Origin: Natronosalvus sp042663485 | GTDB taxonomy: Archaea; Halobacteriota; Halobacteria; Halobacteriales; Natrialbaceae | Length of the DNA: 64,000 bases | Strand: one strand, 5' to 3' | Assembly: GCA_042663485.1 (NCBI GenBank) | Contig: JBHTAF010000003.1 | Shown here: positions 42,941-51,682 of the stretch, one piece after another | How positions within the stretch are numbered: position 1 is the stretch's first letter | How the letters are laid out: each line of letters starts with the position of its first letter | Program-made: the position numbers and the translations under genes | The notes under the pieces: generated by a model | Databases searched by the model: none | Seen by the model: the letters and a program-made list of their open reading frames with translations, nothing else | Told to the model about the DNA's origin: nothing

Positions 42941-43031
42941 AGTCGAATCGACGGCCGAACACAAATGCTGCGCGCCTTTCAAGCGTCGTCGCCCCTCGTT
43001 CTCGAGAATGTAATCGATCAGTGCCGAGTCA

Positions 43032-44216
43032 TCACTCCTCGTTCTCGAGTATGCGATCGATCAACGCCGAATTGTCGCTTCCGAGGGCCGAGCGAACCAG
43101 CAGGCTCCCGCCCAGGACTGCCGGGCTGATCACGGCGTCCGCACCCGCACGCTCGAGTTTGGCCGTGTTCTCCCGATCGGTCGCCGCCGCGACGATCCGC
43201 AAGTCCGAAGCGAGTTCGCGCGCGGTGAGCACCGAGAGCGCGTCCTCGGCGTCGTGGTTCGTCGCGACGACGACGGCCGCCGCGCGCTCGATGTGGGCGC
43301 GCTCGAGGGGCGCTTCGTCGCTCGGGTCGCCTGTCACGACGGGGATGTCGCGATCGGCGAGGTCGCTCGCCGCCTCGCGGTCGTTCGTGACGATGACGAA
43401 CGAGCGCCCGGCCGCGTTGAGTTCGTCGACGATCGGTTCGGTCAACTCGCCGTAACCGAGGACGAGGATGTGATTCTCGAGGAGTTCGAGCTGTGATTCT
43501 GTCATCTTTCCGAGTGTCTTCGTGATCCGCGTCTGAATCGCCGGGCCGACCAGTGCCCCGATGGCGATACCGAAACTGGCGACGCCGAGGACGACGACGG
43601 ACATGGTGAACAGCTGTGCGTCCGGGGAGGTCGGCCCGATGTCGCCGTAGCCGACGGTGCTCGAGGTGACGAGCGTGAAGTAAAAGGCGTCGAGGAGGTT
43701 CGAGATGCCGTCGAAGTCTTCCCGGAGGGCGAACGCGCCGAAGGTGCCGTAGGCCTGGACGCCGACGAGCGCCCCGCCCGCGGCCAGCTGGGTCGTCGTC
43801 AACCCGAGTTCGCGGTCGAATTGTCGGCGAGTGACGAGCACCGTCGGGAGCGAGATCACCGAGAGGACGACCAGGGGAATCGAGTAGGGACTCGCCTGGA
43901 GGAGCCCCTGAATCGCCGTCATCGGGAGCAAGACGACGGTCGCGTACCAGCCGACTCGCAGCCCGCGTCGGAGCGCGAGCGCGCTCGCGACCATCAGGAA
44001 CCCCGTCAGCGCTCCGGTGAAGCCGACGCCCTGCTGGACGACTGTCGGAACGTAGGTGGCGACGGGTCCGAAGTCCGCGGCCGGTTGCTCGATGTTGACG
44101 ATGCCCGTCGCGACCGACAACAGGGCAACGGCCAGCGAGAGAAGCACCGCCGCTCGCGTCCCGACGATCCAGGTCCAGTTCTGTGGCAATCGCCGGGCCA
44201 CGCGCTCACCGACCAT
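43032..44216 (-). CDS. Potassium channel with RCK (TrkA-N) domain
   Basis: 394 residues. N-terminal hydrophobic helices (four, ~20-130) precede the pore domain with the K+ filter TVGYGD (residues 187-192). From ~240 an RCK domain follows with VLGYGELTEP, a nucleotide-type loop, and NDREAASDLADRDIPVVTGDPSDE. The extra N-terminal membrane part is larger than in a minimal two-helix channel. It is divergent from the paralogous membrane pair at 44401-46901, which suggests shared K+ physiology. Confidence 0.93.
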   Translation of the reverse strand: MVGERVARRLPQNWTWIVGTRAAVLLSLAVALLSVATGIVNIEQPAADFGPVATYVPTVVQQGVGFTGALTGFLMVASALALRRGLRVGWYATVVLLPMTAIQGLLQASPYSIPLVVLSVISLPTVLVTRRQFDRELGLTTTQLAAGGALVGVQAYGTFGAFALREDFDGISNLLDAFYFTLVTSSTVGYGDIGPTSPDAQLFTMSVVVLGVASFGIAIGALVGPAIQTRITKTLGKMTESQLELLENHILVLGYGELTEPIVDELNAAGRSFVIVTNDREAASDLADRDIPVVTGDPSDEAPLERAHIERAAAVVVATNHDAEDALSVLTARELASDLRIVAAATDRENTAKLERAGADAVISPAVLGGSLLVRSALGSDNSALIDRILENEE

Positions 44217-44371
44217 ACTCGAGGTGTCGTCGGCCAGCGATTAAACGAACACGGTTTCAGGGCGGGTTGCACCGACCGTTCGTCGATCTCGTCGATTCGA
44301 GGCGCCCACACCGGCTCGAGGTGACGCCACTCCTCGACGTGCACTCGAGGCGCTCGCCGCGGTCGGTACTG

Positions 44372-44379
44372 GTTTATCC
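44372..44379 (+). promoter_or_regulatory. TATA box of the paralogous membrane-protein operon
   Basis: GTTTATCC, 22-29 bases before ATG 44401; leaderless start predicted. Confidence 0.6.
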
Positions 44380-44400
44380 GATCCGTGACTGTCACAACGC

Positions 44401-45684
44401 ATGGCAACGCTCCCGCTCGAGATTCTGCTCGGCCTGTACCTGGGACTGTTGACCGGCATCGTGCCCGCGTTCGCCGCCGGCTCGCTCGGCTTCCTGGTCC
44501 GGTACTTCACCGGCGTCGGCCTCCCCGGCTTCGGTGTCGTGGTGATGGCCCTGTCCATCGCGAGCGTTCAGGGCGGCCTCCTCGGGCTAGTGGAACCCGA
44601 CATCACCCAGTCGCCCCGTTTGCTCGTCGCCGTCCTGGTCGTGTTGATGCTCGCGCTGTACGCTCACAATCAGGGGGACAAACTCGGCGCCGAACTCCCT
44701 CGACACCTCTCGCTGACGGCGCTCCGCCAGCGAACGCTCTCGGCGGACGTCGTCGAGTTCGTCGGCAGCGTCGGCCAGGTGACCGTCCGACCCACCGGCG
44801 AGATTCACGACCTCGAGGGGTACCCGCCGCTGTCGCCCGCGCTTCGATCGACGCTGAAAACCGGCTCGTGGCGCTTCCCCGCTGACCTCCCGCTGTCGGA
44901 ACTCGCGGTTCGCCTCGAGGAACGCCTCCGGACGGATCACGACCTCGCCGACGTCGACGTCTCGATCGACGAACGCGGCCAGGCGACGATCGCCGCCGCG
45001 CCACCCTCGAGCGGCCTCTCGAAACGGATTCCCGACGGCCACCGGGCGGTTTCGTTCACGGCGCTCGTCCCGACCGGGACGGCTCGCGGCGACGAGGTCG
45101 TCATCGACGCCGACGGCGAGCCCGTCCGAGGCACCGTCTGTAGCGTCCGAACGGAGGTCGACGAGTCGCTTTCGGCCGACGACGCGACTGAAGCCCCCGC
45201 AACCGATGACACGAACGACGCACACTCGAGCGAGGACGAGCCCGTTACCCCGCCCACTGCGAACGCGCCCCGACTCGCCACCGCCGGGGGTACCGGCCGA
45301 GTCACCGTCTCCCTGCCACGACGACGCGCGAGAACCGTCCTCGGCGCCGAGTCGGTCCGCCTCACGGTGTGCGCGCGTGCGACCGAAGACGCGTTCGAGG
45401 CGTTTTCGCGCCTCCGAGAGGCCGGCTACGCGATCAGACGGGCCGTACTTCGAACGGCCGACGCGGCTCGCCAACTCGATGCCGAGGGGAGCGACCTCGT
45501 CTGTCTCGCCCGCAGGCGACCGGACGCGGGCGACGCCGGCACCGCGCGAAACTGGCAATTCGGCGCCGACGTCGAAGGACTGCTCGAGTCGGGCGACGAG
45601 GTGTACGTCGCCGGTCGCGAACCCGACGTCGAGGCCTTCCTCGAACCGGAGACGCGAGCGACCGTCACCGAGGGGGTGCGATGA
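44401..45684 (+). CDS. Membrane protein with cytoplasmic TrkA-C-like domains, first of a paralogous pair
   Basis: 427 residues. Three hydrophobic helices (~8-30, 38-60, 68-85). A soluble region then has VTVRPTGEIHDLEGYPPLSP and WRFPADLPLSELAVRLEERL, followed by an acidic Pro-rich linker (~260-290) and a C-terminal RCK_C-like part (GDEVYVAGREPDVEAFL). Related sequences are annotated 'potassium transporter TrkA' in haloarchaea. Its stop overlaps the next start (ATGA). Probably a channel accessory or regulator; function inferred only. Confidence 0.75.
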   Translation: MATLPLEILLGLYLGLLTGIVPAFAAGSLGFLVRYFTGVGLPGFGVVVMALSIASVQGGLLGLVEPDITQSPRLLVAVLVVLMLALYAHNQGDKLGAELPRHLSLTALRQRTLSADVVEFVGSVGQVTVRPTGEIHDLEGYPPLSPALRSTLKTGSWRFPADLPLSELAVRLEERLRTDHDLADVDVSIDERGQATIAAAPPSSGLSKRIPDGHRAVSFTALVPTGTARGDEVVIDADGEPVRGTVCSVRTEVDESLSADDATEAPATDDTNDAHSSEDEPVTPPTANAPRLATAGGTGRVTVSLPRRRARTVLGAESVRLTVCARATEDAFEAFSRLREAGYAIRRAVLRTADAARQLDAEGSDLVCLARRRPDAGDAGTARNWQFGADVEGLLESGDEVYVAGREPDVEAFLEPETRATVTEGVR

Positions 45685-46901
45685 TCGTCGCCCCACTCAC
45701 GAACCCGGATCTCCTCGTCGTCGGAATCACCCTCGTGTCGACGGGAACGTCGGAACTCGTCCTCGACGCGGTCGTGCGGATTCTCGGGTTCGTCGTCCTC
45801 TCGGGGGCCATCGGCGCCGGCGTGGCGTTCGTCTACCGGTGGTACAGCGGCGACGGCATCCCGGACGGCGTCGCGGTATTGTCGGGGCTCGTCGCGGTCG
45901 CCCTGTGGCTGAACACCCAGACTGCGCTGCAGTCCGCGATTCTCGGCGACGCGGACGTACTCGATCCGTTGACGGCGACCTTTACCATCGCGTCGTTCGT
46001 CGCGAGCGCGATTGCGGCCGACGGCGGCCGCCGAACGGGTGACGGACTGGCAGCAGACGTCGGTACCGTCGCCTCCACCCGGACCATCGACGACGTGAGC
46101 CGGCTGGTCAGGTCGGCCGGGCGGGTCATCACCGTCGACCTCCCCGACGAGATCGAGGACGCCGAAGGCTACGATCCGGTCGACGACGACACGAAAGTCC
46201 TCGTCGCCGGTCAGACGCTGCTGTTCCCCCGCGGACTCACCGTCGCTGCCCTGCGCGAGCGCCTGGTCGACCGCCTCGAGGCCGATTACGGCATCGGCTA
46301 CGTCGACCTTGAGGTGAGCCAGGACGGGACGATCGACCACCTCGCGGTCGGGAGCGTTCCGTCGGGCATCGGGCCGACCCTCGCGCCGGGGTCGGTCGCC
46401 GTGGCGGTTCGCGCCGATCCGGCCCCGGACGCCAGCCCCGGCGACGTCGTCGAGGTCTGGGCCGCCGACGGCCCTGACAGTCGCCGCATCGCGACGGCGG
46501 ACCTCCGGGCGACCGCGGGGGACGTCGTCACGCTCGCAATCGGGGAAGACGACGCCGCCAGCCTCGAACCGAATCGCGAGTTCCGACTGGTGACGCGGCC
46601 CAGCACGGCCGACGCGAGTCGGGGGCTTCGAGCCCTGTTGCGGACCGCCGACGCGACCGTCGCGACGGTCTCCATCGAGGCCGACGGCCCCCTCGTCGAC
46701 GCCCGAGTCGACGCGCTACCTGGACTCCCGCTCGTGCTCGAATCGTCGGAAGGCGGCCGCGCGGAGACGCCTCCTGCACTGGTACCGTTCCCCGACGGCG
46801 ACCGGCGCCTCGAGGTCGGTGACGCCTGTTACGTCATGGGGCGGCCAGACGAACTGGCCCGGGTTCGGGAGCATGAGCGGGAACGGGAACGGGAGCGGTA
46901 G
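45681..46901 (+). CDS. Membrane protein, second of the paralogous pair
   Basis: 406 residues from ATG 45681, overlapping the previous stop by 4 bases. Three membrane helices (~28-48, 60-80, 95-115). It aligns by eye with the first gene: ITVDLPDEIEDAEGYDPV and LFPRGLTVAALRERLVDRLE mirror the counterpart motifs, and a C-terminal DACYVMGRPDELARV mirrors GDEVYVAGREPDVEAF. The last 8 residues are ERERERER from four hexamers (46875-46898). Upstream in-frame extension rejected because it overlaps the partner gene. Likely heteromer with its neighbour (inference). Confidence 0.75.
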   Translation: MIVAPLTNPDLLVVGITLVSTGTSELVLDAVVRILGFVVLSGAIGAGVAFVYRWYSGDGIPDGVAVLSGLVAVALWLNTQTALQSAILGDADVLDPLTATFTIASFVASAIAADGGRRTGDGLAADVGTVASTRTIDDVSRLVRSAGRVITVDLPDEIEDAEGYDPVDDDTKVLVAGQTLLFPRGLTVAALRERLVDRLEADYGIGYVDLEVSQDGTIDHLAVGSVPSGIGPTLAPGSVAVAVRADPAPDASPGDVVEVWAADGPDSRRIATADLRATAGDVVTLAIGEDDAASLEPNREFRLVTRPSTADASRGLRALLRTADATVATVSIEADGPLVDARVDALPGLPLVLESSEGGRAETPPALVPFPDGDRRLEVGDACYVMGRPDELARVREHERERERER

Positions 46902-46932
46902 CTACTTGCCTCCAGCGACGATAGCCGCGAGT

Positions 46933-47232
46933 ATGACCACGTCCACATCCACGTCTCTGGAATGGAAGCTGTTCGCCGATCTCGCCGAGCACGCGGGTGA
47001 CCGCGAGGTGTCCGTGGCCGCCGAACCCGGCGACACCGTCGGGGACGCCCTCGACGCCCTGCTCAAGGACCGACCGGCGCTGGCCGAGCGTGTCCTGGAA
47101 GACGGCGAGTTGCGCTCCCAGATCAACCTCCTTCGCAACGGGGCGGACGTCCGATCACAGGAGGAGGGACTCGAGACGGAACTCGAGGCGGGAGACGAAC
47201 TGGCGCTGTTTCCGCCGGTTAGCGGCGGCTGA
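46933..47232 (+). CDS. SAMP1-like ubiquitin-fold small modifier protein
   Basis: 99 residues from ATG 46933. Ubiquitin fold (WKLFADLAEHAGDREVSV, a helix AGDTVGDALDALLKDRPAL, INLLRNGADVRS) and a C-terminal Gly-Gly (PPVSGG). Haloarchaeal SAMP1/MoaD-type proteins are either attached to target proteins through this Gly-Gly or carry sulfur for molybdopterin. Which role applies cannot be told from sequence. 31 bases after the paralogous membrane pair. Confidence 0.9.
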   Translation: MTTSTSTSLEWKLFADLAEHAGDREVSVAAEPGDTVGDALDALLKDRPALAERVLEDGELRSQINLLRNGADVRSQEEGLETELEAGDELALFPPVSGG

Positions 47233-47289
47233 CCGGGGTCTGGTTTCGGCCTGGTTCTGGATTCAGGTCGTGGTCTGGGTTTCGGTCGC

Positions 47290-47295
47290 AAAAAA
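47290..47295 (-). terminator. T-tract after the 44-residue membrane gene
   Basis: Six A on the + strand (T on the minus coding strand), 8-13 bases beyond the stop of the 44-residue gene. Confidence 0.5.
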
Positions 47296-47302
47296 TCGCG
47301 AG

Positions 47303-47437
47303 TCACAACAGGAGCGTCAACACCAGTCGAATCGCCGCTCCAGCGACAAGCGCGACGGTCAGCAGCGCCGTCGTTATCACGACGACCGGCGGAAGTTGTT
47401 TCTCCTCGTAGGTAAACAGGGCGTCTCCGAGCGACAT
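47303..47437 (-). CDS. Very small single-helix membrane protein
   Basis: 44 residues, ATG at 47437, TGA at 47303-47305. Soluble MSLGDALFTYEEKQLPP precedes one hydrophobic helix VVVITTALLTVALVAG and a short tail. The composition and clean stop with a T-tract support a real gene, but it is small and has no recognised family. It is convergent with the SAMP-like gene. Confidence 0.55.
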   Translation of the reverse strand: MSLGDALFTYEEKQLPPVVVITTALLTVALVAGAAIRLVLTLLL

Positions 47438-47575
47438 ACTCGAGGGTCCGAGCCTCGATAGTTAATCCTTTCGTCGTTACTCAGCAGATCCGATTCGTCG
47501 GCGGACGGCCTCCCGGTCGGGTAGAAACTGGCCGACGAGCGGCCTCGAGGCGCGCGCCAGTATCGAGTCGTGCCC

Positions 47576-48574
47576 TCACTCGACCTGCCCACGAGAGCCG
47601 CTGAGGTCCACCTCGAGGACGAAATCCGGCTCGTCAGAAATCGGCGCACCCGCGAACGAGGCGTCGCTGACGGCTTCGACCGTTTCGGGGATCAGGACGC
47701 GCGTCCGGCCAGCCTCGAGGCGGGCCGCGTCCCTGGCAATCGCGGCGAACAGCGAGCGGGCGGCGTCCACGTCGTCCCAGGCGCTGACGCCGTACTCGAC
47801 CCAGTGTTCGGTCTCGCCCGCCTCCGTCTCCCGGTCGTAGGTCCGGTTCCGGTAGCTCACGCCGGCGACCCCGCTCGGCCGGTCGACCGTGAACACGCTC
47901 TCGTCGGCGGCGAACCGCTCTAGGTCCGCTCGGGTGAGTTCCCGCAGGGCCCACGACTCGTCCGGGTCGAGCGCCAGTCCCCGGAGGTGGTCTCGAGCCG
48001 CGCTCTGGCTCCAGTAGCGCCACGCCCGACCCGCGTTGTCGGCGGTCGACACCTGATCGGGACCGAACGCATCGGAGTCGGGGGTGGGGTGGGCCCAGCG
48101 GAACTCCGTCGCGGGTTCGTATCCGGCCGACCGGGACGCTCCGAGCGCGGGTGCGTTCCAGGAGAAGATCATCAGGCGGCCGACGGTCGCTCCGCGTTCG
48201 CGCGCCCAGTCGAAACACGCCCGATTGAGGCGTCGGCTGAGGCCGCGACGGCGGTAGTCGCGGTGAATACGCAACCCCTGGAACCAGGCCTCGTCGGACG
48301 AGAGCATGACCGCCTGAACGAGTCCGGCGACAGCCACGTCGTCGCCGCCGGCGTCGCTCCCGCTCGCGTCCACGAGGAACGTCCGCTTGTGGTCCTCGTC
48401 GGGGTCCTCGAGCCAGTCCGGGTACACGTACTGGAGATAGTCCCCGTCGCGATCGGTCCAGATGTCGCTCGTCAGTTCGACGACCGCGTCCTGGTCCTCG
48501 AGTGTCGCCCGCCGGATCTCGAGGGCGTCGTCAGTGTCAGTCCAGTCGCCAGGTTCGGTGTGGCTGTCGCACAT
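47576..48574 (-). CDS. Two-domain GNAT acetyltransferase
   Basis: 332 residues. The N-terminal GNAT domain has QGLRIHRDYRRRGLSRRLNRA, the acetyl-CoA loop with R-x-x-G. The C-terminal half repeats a GNAT-like fold without an obvious acetyl-CoA loop (LFAAIARDAARLEAGRTRVLIPE). Start is only 3 bases after the gatD stop, so it is cotranscribed with it. Substrate unknown. Confidence 0.85.
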   Translation of the reverse strand: MCDSHTEPGDWTDTDDALEIRRATLEDQDAVVELTSDIWTDRDGDYLQYVYPDWLEDPDEDHKRTFLVDASGSDAGGDDVAVAGLVQAVMLSSDEAWFQGLRIHRDYRRRGLSRRLNRACFDWARERGATVGRLMIFSWNAPALGASRSAGYEPATEFRWAHPTPDSDAFGPDQVSTADNAGRAWRYWSQSAARDHLRGLALDPDESWALRELTRADLERFAADESVFTVDRPSGVAGVSYRNRTYDRETEAGETEHWVEYGVSAWDDVDAARSLFAAIARDAARLEAGRTRVLIPETVEAVSDASFAGAPISDEPDFVLEVDLSGSRGQVE

Positions 48575-48577
48575 GGC

Positions 48578-49846
48578 TCACCGCTGGCTCTCCCACGGGA
48601 CGGATCGCTCCTGGATCTCGCCCGCGAGCGAGGTTCGCATCGCTTCTTCGGGGTCGTTAGCGTTCGCTAGCGCCCACATGAGCTTCACCTTCGCAGTTCC
48701 CGGCAGCATGTCCTCGCCCTCGAGGACGCCCGCCGCGAGCAGGTCCCGGCCCGTGTCGTAGACGCGGTCACAGACTCGCCCCTCGAGACACTGGCTGGTC
48801 ACGACGACCGTCGTGCCCTCGTCGACCAATTCCTCGATTTTCGGGATCAAGTCGGTGTGGACGTGGCCGAGCCCGGTTCCCTCGAGGACCAGGCCCGCCG
48901 ACCCTGCGGCGACGTCGAGGAAGGCGGGGTCCATACCGGGGGTGAACTTGACCAGTTCGACGTCCTCCTCGAGGTCAGCCTCGACGGCGAGGTCGACCGC
49001 GTCGCGTTCGCGGTACTCGCCCTGAAAGGAGACCGTTTCGTCGTCGTAGTCGACTTCGCCGACCGGTTCGGCGCCGACGGTTTCGAAGGCGTCCCGGCGC
49101 GACGTGTGGTTCTTTCGAACTCTAGTGCCGCGGTGGAGTGCACAGGTGGTGTCGCTCTCGCTCGCGTGCATGCAGACGAGCACCTCCGCGCAGTCGCTTT
49201 TGGCGGCCTCGACGGCGCAGACGGCGTTCATGACGTTGTCAGAGGATGGGCGGTCCGCGGAGCGCTGGCTACCGGTGAAGACGACGGGGACCGGCGTCTC
49301 GAGCATGAACGCGAGCGCCGACGCGGAGTACTGCATCGTGTCGGTGCCATGCATGACGACGACGCCGTCGGCGCCATCTTCGATTTCCTCGGCGACGGCA
49401 TCGGCGAGGTCCTGCCAGATCGGCGGTTCCATGTTCTCCGAGAGGATGTTGGCGACGACCCGGCCGCGGTAGTTCGCTCGGCCCGCCAGGTCGGGGACCG
49501 CCCGGAGGACGTCCTCGGCGTCGAACTGGGCCGTGACGGCGCCCGTCCGGTAATCGACCGTCGAGGCGATGGTGCCGCCGGTCGAGATGAGCGCGATGGT
49601 GGGGAGGTCCTCGTCGAACTCGATCTCGGAGGTGGCATCGGACTCCGCCTGCGCGCTCCCGACGTCGTAGACGTCCTCGGCGAGCACCTCGAGGTCTGCC
49701 TTCTCGCGATCGATACCGACGTTGTACCCGCCCTCGAGTTTAACCACGACGTGGTCGTCGGTGCTCGAGGGGAGCAGTACGCCCTCGTACGTCCGGCCCG
49801 CACGATCGACGCGGATTCGATCGCCGGGGGCTGGGGTTTGACTCAT
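48578..49846 (-). CDS. gatD: Glu-tRNA(Gln) amidotransferase subunit D
   Basis: 422 residues. N-terminal GatD-specific domain (~1-75), then an asparaginase-type domain with STGGTIAST (catalytic Thr), VVMHGTDTMQYSA, and GLGHVHTDLIPKIEELV. GatD makes ammonia from Gln for GatE, converting Glu-tRNA(Gln) to Gln-tRNA(Gln) in archaea. gatE is not in the window. A GNAT gene follows in the operon. Confidence 0.95.
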   Translation of the reverse strand: MSQTPAPGDRIRVDRAGRTYEGVLLPSSTDDHVVVKLEGGYNVGIDREKADLEVLAEDVYDVGSAQAESDATSEIEFDEDLPTIALISTGGTIASTVDYRTGAVTAQFDAEDVLRAVPDLAGRANYRGRVVANILSENMEPPIWQDLADAVAEEIEDGADGVVVMHGTDTMQYSASALAFMLETPVPVVFTGSQRSADRPSSDNVMNAVCAVEAAKSDCAEVLVCMHASESDTTCALHRGTRVRKNHTSRRDAFETVGAEPVGEVDYDDETVSFQGEYRERDAVDLAVEADLEEDVELVKFTPGMDPAFLDVAAGSAGLVLEGTGLGHVHTDLIPKIEELVDEGTTVVVTSQCLEGRVCDRVYDTGRDLLAAGVLEGEDMLPGTAKVKLMWALANANDPEEAMRTSLAGEIQERSVPWESQR

Positions 49847-49961
49847 GGTGGTCGCTTTCGCGTCGTCGGACTTGAAAGCACGCTTTCGGGCCAGGTGACG
49901 GTGTTCGGCTCACGGAACGGTCGCTTTCGTTTACCCGGAATCCGGTCGCATCAACCAGGAG

Positions 49962-49969
49962 GATATACA
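49962..49969 (+). promoter_or_regulatory. TATA box of the UspA gene
   Basis: GATATACA, 27-34 bases before the GTG at 49996; leaderless start predicted. Confidence 0.5.
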
Positions 49970-49995
49970 AGCCGCTGGCCCTCGAACGGGAATGC

Positions 49996-50427
49996 GTGGC
50001 CCCGGCACACGTGCTCGTCCCGCTGGATGGCTCACCGTTAGCCGACGATGCGCTCGCACACGCCCTCGAGACTTTCGACTGTCCCATCACCGTGTTGAAC
50101 GTCGTCACCCCGCTCGACGCAGGCATGAGCGAAGGCGGCGTGCTCGAGCCCGACGAGGAGCGACTCGAGGCAGCGCGCGCCCGCGCCGAGAAGTTGATTC
50201 GGCGCGCCCGTCGCCAGGTTTCGTCGGAGGAGCGGACGATCGAAACGGTCGTCGAGACCGGCGAACCGGCCGAAACGATCCTCGCGTACGTCGACACCGA
50301 AGACGTCGATCACGTCGTGCTGGGCGGCCACGGCGGCCCCAGGATGGGCGCCGTTCGCCGCCTGCTCGGCACCGTGGCGACGACCGTGGTCGGCGAGGCG
50401 CCCGTGCCGGTCACGGTCGTCCGGTGA
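49996..50427 (+). CDS. Universal stress protein (UspA family)
   Basis: 143 residues from GTG 49996. HVLVPLDGSPLADDALAHAL opens the fold, and VLGGHGGPRMGAVRRLLGTVATTVV is the ATP-binding G-2x-G-9x-G loop. Such proteins form ATP-binding dimers in stress responses. It is convergent with the PiT permease, which itself is paired with a tandem UspA gene. Confidence 0.92.
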   Translation: MAPAHVLVPLDGSPLADDALAHALETFDCPITVLNVVTPLDAGMSEGGVLEPDEERLEAARARAEKLIRRARRQVSSEERTIETVVETGEPAETILAYVDTEDVDHVVLGGHGGPRMGAVRRLLGTVATTVVGEAPVPVTVVR

Positions 50428-50441
50428 CGGTAACTCTGTCC

Positions 50442-51680
50442 TCAACTCGTCCCGAGGAGCGACGACCACAGCCGGTAGAGTCCGAATCCGATCCCGATAG
50501 ACGTGAATAGCGTGAGTACCCAGAAGAGCACCGTCACCCCGATTTTTCGCCGGGAGACGCCGGCAGATCCGGCGGCCAGTCCACCGCCGATCACGCCCGA
50601 GATGATGATATTGTTGAACGAAATCGGAATGCCCAGCGCGATCGCCGCCTGGGCGATGACGAACCCCGGCACGAGCGCCGCAATCGAGCGCCGAACCCCG
50701 AGTTGGGCGTACTCCCGCGACGTCGCCTGCAGCAATCGCGGCGCCCCCATCCACGCCCCCGCCAGGATTCCCGACGCGCCGATGACGAGCAACACGACGC
50801 TCGGAAGTCCGAGTTCGGTCCCGTAGAGCGCCTCGAGCGGTCCGGTCGCCAGACCGACCTGGCTTCCGCCGCTACTGAACGCGACGATGGCGCCCAGGAC
50901 GAGGAGAAAGGACCGAATGCCCCGTTCGACCGACGCGACCACCTTCCGACGGATGAACTGAAAGCCGAGGGCGGCGAACACGACAGTCGCCCCGACGACG
51001 GACGGATCGACGCCGAGGACTGTCGGGCTCCCGAGGGCGTGTGAGACAAGTTCCGCGACTGATCCCTGCGAGCGGTCGGGATGGGGAATCACGCCGAGTC
51101 GAATGTTGCCGAGAATACCCGCGACGACGGCCGCAAGCACCGGAACGCCGACGGTTTCCGGGATGTCGTCTCTGCGGAGGAGTTTCGCCGTCAAGAACGC
51201 GATTCCGCCCGACGACGGTGGGACGAGCAACCAGAACGTAACGATTCCTCGGTACGTGCCGAACGCCGGGTCGCCGCCAAGCGAGAGTCCGACGCCAACC
51301 ATCGCGCCGGTCGTCGCGAAAGCGGCGGGAACCGGATAGCCGGAGTAGACGCCGAACGACATGAACGTCGCCGCGACCAGCAGTCCCGTCGTCGCGGCCA
51401 GCGGCGTGATCGCGACGCCGCGGATGAGTTCGGCCCCGACCGTCTCGGAGATACTCCCGCCCTGCGTGACGGCACCTGCTGCGGCGAGAATTCCGATCAG
51501 GAAGGCGGCTCGGAGCGTCGAAACCGCGTTGGCACCGATCGCCGGCGCGAACGGAGGCGAGTTGCTGTTCGCACCGAGTGACCACGCCATGAACAGGCAC
51601 GCTATCGTCGCGAGTCCGACGAACGTCCAGAACGTCAACGTCGCCGCTGGTACGACCGTCAGTTCCAGCATCGTCGCCAC
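50442..51680 (-). CDS. PiT-family inorganic phosphate permease
   Basis: 412 residues from GTG 51680 (ATG 51671 also possible). PiT repeats are seen as GANSNSPPFAPAIGANAVST near the N-terminus and FNNIIISGVIGGGLA near the C-terminus. About ten helices. It is 2 bases downstream of the tandem UspA gene, so expression is coupled. Transports phosphate with a cation; sulfate/other oxyanion transport is possible in PiT relatives. Confidence 0.9.
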   Translation of the reverse strand: MATMLELTVVPAATLTFWTFVGLATIACLFMAWSLGANSNSPPFAPAIGANAVSTLRAAFLIGILAAAGAVTQGGSISETVGAELIRGVAITPLAATTGLLVAATFMSFGVYSGYPVPAAFATTGAMVGVGLSLGGDPAFGTYRGIVTFWLLVPPSSGGIAFLTAKLLRRDDIPETVGVPVLAAVVAGILGNIRLGVIPHPDRSQGSVAELVSHALGSPTVLGVDPSVVGATVVFAALGFQFIRRKVVASVERGIRSFLLVLGAIVAFSSGGSQVGLATGPLEALYGTELGLPSVVLLVIGASGILAGAWMGAPRLLQATSREYAQLGVRRSIAALVPGFVIAQAAIALGIPISFNNIIISGVIGGGLAAGSAGVSRRKIGVTVLFWVLTLFTSIGIGFGLYRLWSSLLGTS

Positions 51681-51682
51681 CG

